This document shows positions 57,771 through 64,000 of a DNA stretch of 64,000 bases, piece after piece (within the stretch, counting starts at the first letter, position 1; every line of letters begins with the position of its first letter). The position numbers were made by a program, and so were the translations under genes. Source of the DNA: JANMJD01 sp963828405. Its GTDB lineage: Bacteria; Actinomycetota; Acidimicrobiia; Acidimicrobiales; Ilumatobacteraceae. The DNA lies in the NCBI GenBank assembly GCA_963828405.1, contig CAWHEG010000027.1, positions 9,289-73,288 on the forward strand, read 5' to 3'. Below the pieces are notes generated by a model. It had not been told where the DNA came from. It saw only the letters and a program-made list of their open reading frames with translations, and did not search any database.

Positions 57771-58258
57771 GCCCGCGCACGACGACGACGACCGAGGCCC
57801 CGGTCGCCCGGCCGAAGCGCCGTTGGGGGGCATGGATCGTGCTCGCCGCCGTCATCGTCGGCGGCGGCCTGGTCGTCACCAGGTTCCTCACCTCGGCGAT
57901 CGACTACTACTGCAACGCCGACGAGGTCGGGGTCAGGGACCAGTGCTCGGGCGAGCGCCGACTACGGGTCCAGGGCGCCGTCGACCAGGGCTCGATCGTC
58001 AGCGGCCCGGGCGGCATCGAGCAGTTCCTGGTCAGCTTCAACGGGGTGGCCATCCCCGTCGATTACTCCAACGGAGCGGTGGTCCCCGACCTGTTCCAGG
58101 AGTGCATCCCGGTGGTCGTCGCCGGTCGGCTCGTCGGCGACGTGCTGATCGGCAGCTCGGTCGAGGTCAAGCACTCGAACGACTACGTGGCCACCAACGG
58201 CGCCCGTCTCGACGAGGCGTCGAGCGCAGCCTGTACGGTCCAGTCGACCTCGGGATGA
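57761..58258 (+). CDS. ccmE: Haem chaperone CcmE
   Basis: A 165-residue membrane-anchored chaperone: one helix (about 24-43), then an OB-fold beta-barrel (LRVQGAVDQGSIV, VDYSNGAVVPDLF). The haem-binding histidine is His138 in EVKHSNDYV, the equivalent of the KH-x-ENY motif. It carries haem from CcmC to CcmF. GTG start at 57761 inside the ccmD end. Confidence 0.9.
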   Translation: MDLSPRTTTTTEAPVARPKRRWGAWIVLAAVIVGGGLVVTRFLTSAIDYYCNADEVGVRDQCSGERRLRVQGAVDQGSIVSGPGGIEQFLVSFNGVAIPVDYSNGAVVPDLFQECIPVVVAGRLVGDVLIGSSVEVKHSNDYVATNGARLDEASSAACTVQSTSG

Positions 58259-60288
58259 TGTTCGCCGGGATCAACAGCAGCCTCGGGTCCGCGGCGCTGC
58301 TCGTCGGCACGATCGCCTCGATCTTCGGGTCGATCGGGCTGATCGCCGGCGTCCGCCGGGGTGACACCCGGATGATCCTGGCCGGCTCGCGCTACGTGTG
58401 GGTCGTGCTCGGCGCCGCCGTCGGGGCGTTCGTCGTCATGGAGCGAGCCCTGATCACACGGGACTTCTCGCTGCTCTACGTGCAGAACGTCGGCTCGGCC
58501 GCCACCCCGCCGTTGTACAACTTCACCGCCTTGTGGACGGCGCTGGAGGGCTCGCTGCTGCTCTGGATCCTCGTCCTCGGCGGCTACTCGGCGGCCGTCG
58601 CCTGGCGCTACCGGGCTCGACGAGCCGATCCGCTCGTCGCCTGGGCGCTGGCCACGCTGATGCTGATCTCGCTGTTCTTCTTCTCGCTGACCCTGTTCAC
58701 CTCGAACCCCTTCGAGGCCGGACCGGCGGGCGTGACCACCGGCCGCGGGCCGAACCAGCTGCTCCAGAACCACGTGCTGGTGCTGTTCCATCCGCCGACG
58801 CTCTACCTCGGCTACGTCGGGATGAGCGTGCCGTTCGCCTTCGCCATCGCCGCGCTGGTCACCGGTCGGGTCGGCGAGGGCTGGCTGGCCGAGACGCGCC
58901 GCTGGACGCTGTTCGCCTGGGGCTTCCTGACGATCGGCATCCTGCTCGGGGGTTGGTGGAGCTACGAGGTGCTCGGCTGGGGTGGCGTGTGGGCCTGGGA
59001 CCCGGTCGAGAACGCCAGCTTCCTGCCCTGGCTGACGGCGACGGCCTACGTCCACTCGGTGCTCGTCCAGGAGCGTCGGGGGATGTTGCGGGTGTGGAAC
59101 CTGTCGCTCCTCGTGGCCACCTTCTCGCTGACCATCCTCGGGACGTTCCTCACCCGCTCGGGCGTGCTGGCCAGCGTGCACGCCTTCAGCGAATCGGGCA
59201 TCGGGCCGTACCTGCTCGGATTCTTCGGGCTGGTCGTCGCCGTCTCGCTCGGCCTGATCGCCTGGCGGGGCGACCGGCTGCGCGCCCCGGGGATCATCGA
59301 CTCGCCCCTGTCGCGCGAGGGCGCGTTCATGGCCAACAACCTCGTGTTCAGCCTGTTCGCCTTCGTCGTGCTGCTGGGCACGGTGTTCCCGCTGATCGTG
59401 CAGGCCGTGCAGGACCGCGACATCAAGGTCGGCGCCCCGTTCTTCGACCGCCTGGGCATCCCGATCGGGATCACCCTGCTGTTCCTGATGGCCGTCGCCC
59501 CCGTGCTGCCGTGGCGCAAGGCGTCGGGCGAACTGCTCTCGCGTCGGCTGTTCTGGCCCGGCTGGTGCGGCACGGCGGCGATCGCCGCAGCCGTGGTGGC
59601 CGGTGCCGAGGGGTTCGCCCCGCTGCTCGCCTTCGGTCTCGGTGGCTTCGCCGCCGGCGCGGCCGGGCGCCAACTCGTGCTCGCCACCCGCCGCCAGGGT
59701 CTGCGCGGCCTGCTCGGGCGGGCCAACGGGGGGATGATCGTCCACCTCGGGGTGATCCTCGTCGCCGTCGCCCTCGTCGCCTCCAACTCCTACTCGCGCA
59801 CCCAGCACTTCGTGATGGAAGCCGGCCGGTCGGTCAGCTTCGCCGGGCACACCTACACCTACACCGGTGCCGAGCGATTCGACACGCCCGTCCGCTTCGG
59901 CACCCAGGTGTTCGTCCAGGTCGACGACGGGGGCACGCTCGGGCCCTCGGTGGCCACCTACAAGGGCCGCGGTCAACCGGCGGGCAAGCCGTCGGTGCGC
60001 ACCGGCCTGTTCCAGGACCTCTACGTCACGCTCGACAAACCCATCCCGAAGACTTCGGCCGACCCGGCGGGCGTGACCATCTCGATCAAGCCGATGATGG
60101 TCTGGATGTGGATCGGTGGGGCGATGATGGCCTTGGGCACGGTGCTCGCCGCCTTCCCCGGCCGGCGGCGCCGCCCGACCGACCCGACGTCGGCCCCCAT
60201 CCCCGCGCCCCGGGAGGTCGTCGCCGCCGGGCGCCGACACGGCTCGGTGCCGTCGCCCGGTGAAGGTGCGGATGCCGGGGGCCACTGA
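58255..60288 (+). CDS. ccmF: Cytochrome c haem lyase subunit CcmF
   Basis: A 677-residue multi-pass protein (about 14-15 helices) with the tryptophan-rich haem-handling segment WGGVWAWDPVENASFLPW and conserved histidines such as in LLQNHVLVLFHPP. It attaches haem covalently to apocytochrome c. ATG 58255 overlaps the ccmE stop (ATGA). The large extracytoplasmic loop near the C-terminus (about 515-610) matches family topology. Confidence 0.93.
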   Translation: MMFAGINSSLGSAALLVGTIASIFGSIGLIAGVRRGDTRMILAGSRYVWVVLGAAVGAFVVMERALITRDFSLLYVQNVGSAATPPLYNFTALWTALEGSLLLWILVLGGYSAAVAWRYRARRADPLVAWALATLMLISLFFFSLTLFTSNPFEAGPAGVTTGRGPNQLLQNHVLVLFHPPTLYLGYVGMSVPFAFAIAALVTGRVGEGWLAETRRWTLFAWGFLTIGILLGGWWSYEVLGWGGVWAWDPVENASFLPWLTATAYVHSVLVQERRGMLRVWNLSLLVATFSLTILGTFLTRSGVLASVHAFSESGIGPYLLGFFGLVVAVSLGLIAWRGDRLRAPGIIDSPLSREGAFMANNLVFSLFAFVVLLGTVFPLIVQAVQDRDIKVGAPFFDRLGIPIGITLLFLMAVAPVLPWRKASGELLSRRLFWPGWCGTAAIAAAVVAGAEGFAPLLAFGLGGFAAGAAGRQLVLATRRQGLRGLLGRANGGMIVHLGVILVAVALVASNSYSRTQHFVMEAGRSVSFAGHTYTYTGAERFDTPVRFGTQVFVQVDDGGTLGPSVATYKGRGQPAGKPSVRTGLFQDLYVTLDKPIPKTSADPAGVTISIKPMMVWMWIGGAMMALGTVLAAFPGRRRRPTDPTSAPIPAPREVVAAGRRHGSVPSPGEGADAGGH

Positions 60289-60920
60289 GGTGCCCGAGGT
60301 GCCCAGCGCAGCCCGACGGGCCGGGGACTCCCGCTGCCGCCGGCGAGATCGCCGCGCCGACCCGTCGACCGCTGGCGCCGTACGTCGTGCTCGTGGTGGC
60401 ACTCGTCGTCGGTGCCTTCTTCGTGCTGCTCGCCGGTTCCAAGACCCGGGTCAACACCGAGGACGCCTCGACGCCGCTGCTCGGGCGTGCCGCGCCCGAG
60501 ATCGTCGGTCCGACACTCGACGGCGCCGGCTTCCAGCTCAGCCGTCGGCGGGGGAGTTGGGTCGTGCTCAACTTCTTCCAGTCGACCTGCGTGCCGTGTG
60601 TCAAGGAGCACCCCGAACTGGTCGCCTTCGCCGATGGGCAAGCGGCCCTCGCCGACGGCGCGGAGCTGGTGACGATCGTGTTCGACGACACCGCCGGCGC
60701 CGTGCGCCAGTTCTTCGCCGACAACGGTGGCGGGACGTGGCCGGTGGTCGTCGACGACGGGGCGGCCGTCGACTACGGGGTCGCCAAGGTGCCCGAGACG
60801 TGGATCATCGACCCCGACGGCGTGATCCGGACCCACGTGATCGCCGAGGTCACCTCCGACGGTCTGGGGGCGCTCGTGGAACAGCTGCGCGCCGAGCGTC
60901 GCCAGCGGATCGGCGGCTGA
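60272..60920 (+). CDS. ccmG: Thiol-disulfide protein CcmG/TlpA-like (probable frameshift near the start)
   Basis: A thioredoxin-fold protein, anchored by one helix, that keeps apocytochrome c cysteines reduced. The core is LLGRAAPEIVGPTLDGAGF, FFQSTCVPCVKEHPE (active-site C-x-x-C) and VAKVPETWIIDPDG with the cis-Pro. The long frame begins only at GTG 60387, inside the membrane helix. A better start is ATG 60272 (GAAGGTG upstream), whose frame reads MPGATEVPEVPSAARRAG; with one fewer G in the run 60323-60326 it continues TPAAAGEIAAPTRRPLAPYV into the helix. An extra G there is therefore likely. The last 17 bases of ccmF overlap. Confidence 0.82.
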
Positions 60921-60924
60921 CCCG

Positions 60925-61419
60925 ATGAAGGCACGGCTCGCCGGCTGGCTGCTGATGGCCTGCGTGGTCGCCACGCTGTTGGGCGTCGGCATCGCCCGCT
61001 CCGGCCAGCCGCGCACCGCCGACCAGCGGGAGCTGAAGATCGCCCGCAGCCTGGCCTGCCCGGTGTGCGACGGGGAGAGCGTCGCCGAGTCACAGGCTCC
61101 GTCGGCCGTGCAGATCCGCGGGCGGATCTCCGAACTGGTCGCCGCCGGACAGCTCTCCGACGGAGAGATCGCCCGCACGATCGATGCCGCCTACCAGGAC
61201 GATCTCGCCCTGGCGCCGTCGGGATCGGGTGTCGATGCCCTGGCCTGGGCGCTGCCGGCGGCGGCCGCTGTGCTGGCCGCCGCCGGTCTCGCCGCGGCGT
61301 TCGGACGGTGGCGCCGGGACGGGCCGGTGACGGTCAGCGAGGCCGATCGGCGACTGGTCGCCGCCGCGCTGGTCGAGGCCGGTGCCGAGCGAGACGTCGA
61401 ACGAGACGTCGAACGATGA
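60925..61419 (+). CDS. ccmH: Cytochrome c maturation protein CcmH (CycL-type)
   Basis: A 164-residue membrane-anchored protein with signal helix (about 4-24), the redox pair Cys45 and Cys48 in LACPVCDGES and a C-terminal membrane segment. It works with CcmG on apocytochrome c thiols. The C-terminus ends in a duplicated ERDVERDVER encoded by two 12-bp repeats. It starts 4 bases after the ccmG stop. Confidence 0.87.
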   Translation: MKARLAGWLLMACVVATLLGVGIARSGQPRTADQRELKIARSLACPVCDGESVAESQAPSAVQIRGRISELVAAGQLSDGEIARTIDAAYQDDLALAPSGSGVDALAWALPAAAAVLAAAGLAAAFGRWRRDGPVTVSEADRRLVAAALVEAGAERDVERDVER

Positions 61420-62180
61420 ACCCCGACCGGCTCGCCGAACTCGAGGAGGAGCGGGCGTTCCTGCTCCGCTCGCTGGCCGACCTCGAACGCGAACGGGCGT
61501 CCGGCGATGTCGACGACACCGACTACGCGACGCTGAAGGACGACTACACGGCACGCGCGGCGATCGTGCTCCGGGCGATCGATGACGGTCGAGAGACGCT
61601 GCCTCCACGCCGGGCGCGCCGCCCACGCCGGATGTGGGCCTGGATCGCGGCGACCGCCGTGGCCGCCGTGTTCGCCTCGTGGCTCCTCGTCCAGTCGTCG
61701 GCCGAGCGGAGAGCCGGTGACGTGATCACCGGTGGCGGTCCGTCGGCTCCCGACCCCACCGACCCGGCCAACCTCCTCGTCCAGGCGCGAACCGCCCAGA
61801 CGACCGACCCGCTCACCGCGCTCAAGCTCTACGATCGGGTGCTGGCCCTCGACCCCGCGAACATCGAGGCCCTCACCTACCGGGGCTGGTCGGCGCTGTT
61901 CCCTGCCTTCGGGCTGCCCGAGGGCGAGCAGCGCGACGTACTCGTCACCTCGGCAGCCAGGTTCCTCGACCGGGCCCGCGCCGCCGATCCGACCTACGTC
62001 GACGCGCAGTGCTTCACGGCGATCCTCCGGTTCCGCTTCCTGGACGACGCCGTGGGGGCCAAGGAGCCCTACGACCGGTGCGTCGCCGGCGACCTGCCCG
62101 GCTCGGTCGCCGCGTTCGTCGCCGCGTTGGGCACGAGCCTCGACGAGGCGCTCGCGGCGACGGCGACCACCTCCGGCTGA
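61416..62180 (+). CDS. CcmI-like apocytochrome chaperone with TPR-type C-terminus
   Basis: A 254-residue protein, last of the ccm operon (ATGA overlap with ccmH). The N-terminal coiled coil LAELEEERAFLLRSLADLER and DYATLKDDYTARA are typical of CcmI. One membrane helix (about 73-93) precedes a TPR-like domain (ALKLYDRVLALDPANIEAL). It likely presents apocytochrome c to the lyase. It is shorter than proteobacterial CcmI. Confidence 0.8.
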   Translation: MNPDRLAELEEERAFLLRSLADLERERASGDVDDTDYATLKDDYTARAAIVLRAIDDGRETLPPRRARRPRRMWAWIAATAVAAVFASWLLVQSSAERRAGDVITGGGPSAPDPTDPANLLVQARTAQTTDPLTALKLYDRVLALDPANIEALTYRGWSALFPAFGLPEGEQRDVLVTSAARFLDRARAADPTYVDAQCFTAILRFRFLDDAVGAKEPYDRCVAGDLPGSVAAFVAALGTSLDEALAATATTSG

Positions 62181-62255
62181 TCGACCCGATCCGGCCGATC
62201 GGCCCGGAGGAGGGCCGGGCGCCGGGCACCCGGGGCGGTCGCGCAGGACGCCGGG

Positions 62256-62759
62256 TCAGCTCGGCGGGGGCCAGGCCCAGGCCCGGACGACCTCGCCGTG
62301 GCGCCGTTCGAGCACCCAGGTGGAGCACTTGTCCCAGCGGGGTGTTCCGACGATCTCGACACCCCGGCGATCCAAGGCGTCGATCACCTCGGGGATCACG
62401 TCGCCGTGGCTGCACAGCACCGATCCGGGCGGCAGACGGGTGATCAGCTCCAGCACGGGGGCGAAGGGCATGGCCTCGCCGAGGGCCTCGTCGGTCTCGA
62501 TCCGGATGCTGCGGCGGGCGGCGAGCACCCCGGCGAGGGGCTGCAAGGTCTGGACGCAGCGCAGGAAGGGGCTGCTCACCAGGCGCCCGTCGCCGACCAG
62601 CGGCCCGAGGACGTCGGCGAGGGCCATCGCCTGGGCGACACCCGGAGGGGTCAACGGCCGGGGTCGGTCATCAGCGGCCCATGCCTGACGGGACCCGGCC
62701 TTGGCGTGGCGCACGACGTAGACGCGGTCGTCGGAGGTTCGCGACTCCACCAACGTCAC
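62256..62759 (-). CDS. SixA-like phosphohistidine phosphatase (histidine phosphatase superfamily)
   Basis: A 167-residue single-domain protein with the catalytic RHG-type motif VYVVRHAKAGSR, a second conserved region SSPFLRCVQTLQPLAG and the late histidine in LCSHGD. SixA enzymes dephosphorylate histidine on signalling phosphotransfer proteins; the substrate here is unknown. GTG start overlaps the upstream DUF4328 gene stop (GTGA), so the two are co-translated. Confidence 0.82.
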   Translation of the reverse strand: MTLVESRTSDDRVYVVRHAKAGSRQAWAADDRPRPLTPPGVAQAMALADVLGPLVGDGRLVSSPFLRCVQTLQPLAGVLAARRSIRIETDEALGEAMPFAPVLELITRLPPGSVLCSHGDVIPEVIDALDRRGVEIVGTPRWDKCSTWVLERRHGEVVRAWAWPPPS

Positions 62760-63502
62760 GCCTCGCCGATCAGTTGGCCGTGCCGGGCGGTCAACTCGCG
62801 CACCAGGACCAGGTAGCTCGCCGCGGCGGCCAGCGAGAGGGCGGCGACGGTCACCGTCTGGGCCGCGGGCACATCGCTCAGACGGGCGGACTCGATCGGC
62901 CCGAAGCCGGCGCCGAGGCGGAGCCTGCCGACCATCAGCGCCACGTTGACCAGCGGTGGGAAGGCGTAGAGCACCCACCACACCGTCGTGATCGCCGAGG
63001 CCTTGTTCTGCTTCCAGGAGCCGTCGTAGGGCGCTGTCGCCGGGTCCGACGCCTTCCACAGCTCACGGATCATCAACCACGGGATGATCCACAGCACCGG
63101 CGGGCAGAACCATCCGCCGATCGCCCAGCCCGGGCCCCAGGTGGCGCCCGTCCGGCCCATCGACCGGTGGTTGCGGGCCATCCTGAACATCCAGATCATC
63201 GTCAGGATCCCGATGGTCAGGGTCAGCGCCCCCGACATCACGCCGAGCAGTCCCTGGGTGCCGGCGGCGGCGGTGAACCGCTCCTCGGTCCCACCCGTCC
63301 TCAGAAAGGCCCGGGCCCGGCGCGCCGTCTCGAGCGAGACCGGTACCGAGGTCACCGTGATCGCCATCGTCACGACCAGGAGGGAGACGATCGTACGTCC
63401 GAGCCTGGCGACGGGGGCCTTGACCGGCACCGGCGCCGGGATCGGCGAGTAGGCCGGTGGCGCCGGGCGAGCCGGTGGGGGTGGCGGCGGGAGGGCGCTC
63501 AT
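62756..63502 (-). CDS. DUF4328 membrane protein
   Basis: A 248-residue protein with a Pro/Ala-rich N-terminus and about five membrane segments. The diagnostic stretch is WGPGWAIGGWFCPPVLWIIPW followed by LMIRELWKASDP, matching the DUF4328 family, which has no known function. ATG 63502 starts the Pro-rich MSALPPPPPPARP. It is coupled to the SixA-like gene. Confidence 0.8.
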   Translation of the reverse strand: MSALPPPPPPARPAPPAYSPIPAPVPVKAPVARLGRTIVSLLVVTMAITVTSVPVSLETARRARAFLRTGGTEERFTAAAGTQGLLGVMSGALTLTIGILTMIWMFRMARNHRSMGRTGATWGPGWAIGGWFCPPVLWIIPWLMIRELWKASDPATAPYDGSWKQNKASAITTVWWVLYAFPPLVNVALMVGRLRLGAGFGPIESARLSDVPAAQTVTVAALSLAAAASYLVLVRELTARHGQLIGEA

Positions 63503-63579
63503 TGCGGGGCCGAGAGTACCCGGGCGCGCCGACCCGCCGGCAGGCAGCCCGTCCCGACGAACCTCCGCGGCGCCGACCG

Positions 63580-64000
63580 TCAGCGGTGGGTCCGCCAACG
63601 CTGACGGAGCAGGGCCTCGATACGCGCCACGCGGGTGCGCGCCGGGGGGTGCGAGGCGAACAGCCGCTCGTGCCACCTGATCGGCCGTTCGGCCAGGCCG
63701 CTGGCGACGAACCGGCGCAGGGCGGCGGCGAGCTGCGCGCCGAAGCCCATCGAAACCACCCGGCGGTCGGCCTGGAACTCGGCGCCCCGCCCGACGGCAT
63801 TACCGATCGCGTTGGAGACGAACACGCCGGCGAGGAACACCCAGGCGACGAACGAGAACGCGGCGGCGATCAGCTTGCCGACCATGGTGAGCGCCGGTGA
63901 CTCGGTGGCGAACGTGTCGGTCGCCGCGCGGGCGACGGCACGGAACAGGAAGCCGACCCGGGCGAGCACGAGCACGGGCAGCAACAGCCACTGGGTGATC
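63580..64000 (-). CDS. M48 family metalloprotease (HtpX-like), C-terminal part
   Basis: At least 140 residues of the C-terminal part; the gene continues beyond the right edge, where the HExxH motif should lie. Visible features are two hydrophobic segments, GRGAEFQADRRVVSMGFGAQ (the third zinc-ligand Glu in the family's E-x-x-AD motif) and the ending FASHPPARTRVARIEALL typical of HtpX-like proteases, which degrade damaged membrane proteins. Confidence 0.8.
   Translation of the reverse strand, partial: ITQWLLLPVLVLARVGFLFRAVARAATDTFATESPALTMVGKLIAAAFSFVAWVFLAGVFVSNAIGNAVGRGAEFQADRRVVSMGFGAQLAAALRRFVASGLAERPIRWHERLFASHPPARTRVARIEALLRQRWRTHR

Overview
The window is GC-rich DNA (about 70% GC) with actinobacterial features: many GTG starts, ATGA/GTGA/TGATG stop-start overlaps, a MacB-type ABC exporter with peptidoglycan-binding adaptors, a class E sortase, and PKD/DNRLRE-repeat secreted proteins. 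A complete System I cytochrome c maturation operon is less usual in this phylum. Together these point to a deep-branching actinobacterium such as the Acidimicrobiia. That placement is inference, because no rRNA or other marker gene is present.

Layout. (1) 1-5429: an exporter operon with a small Gly-rich secreted protein (frameshifted), two HlyD-like adaptors with peptidoglycan-binding domains, and an ABC ATPase and permease. (2) 5464-12400: mixed accessory genes. These are an aldo/keto reductase, an HD-GYP/LuxR regulator flanked by two SnoaL-like proteins, a frameshifted AAA/DUF4143 ATPase, a DHFR-like reductase, a His-rich methyltransferase, and toxin-antitoxin debris with inverted repeats. 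(3) 12459-42496: a large exopolysaccharide locus. It holds an asparagine synthase-like amidotransferase, two GT4 glycosyltransferases, a Wzy-like membrane protein, two O-antigen ligase-type proteins, two phosphoglycosyl transferases, two DegT aminotransferases, a PglF/FlaA1-type dehydratase, a PglD-type acetyltransferase, a nucleotide-sugar dehydrogenase, a polysaccharide deacetylase, three paralogous Wzc-type polymerization/BY-kinase proteins, a low-molecular-weight tyrosine phosphatase, a Wzx-type flippase and a nucleotidyltransferase-kinase fusion. (4) 42545-51646: two large paralogous secreted proteins, each with a propeller-like domain, 8 PKD domains and 3 or 1 DNRLRE domains, either side of a sugar epimerase. 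(5) 51675-64000: a P-loop kinase, xylose isomerase, class E sortase, ccmABCDEFGHI, SixA-like phosphatase, a DUF4328 protein and the 3' end of an M48 protease.

How the genes fit together. The locus has every class of protein needed for a Wzx/Wzy-type surface polysaccharide: precursor synthesis, first-sugar transfer, elongation, flipping, polymerisation and kinase/phosphatase control. The PglF, PglE, PglD and PglC classes are all present, which suggests a diacetylbacillosamine-like first sugar. The PKD/DNRLRE proteins are probably cell-surface or matrix proteins working with that polymer.

Two window-wide patterns stand out. A motif close to CCGG(A/C)CCATTTC recurs in at least six intergenic gaps of the polysaccharide/PKD region. 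Seven genes or gene regions carry apparent single-base indels that break otherwise conserved frames. The indels may be uncorrected sequence errors, so those genes should be read as possibly intact.
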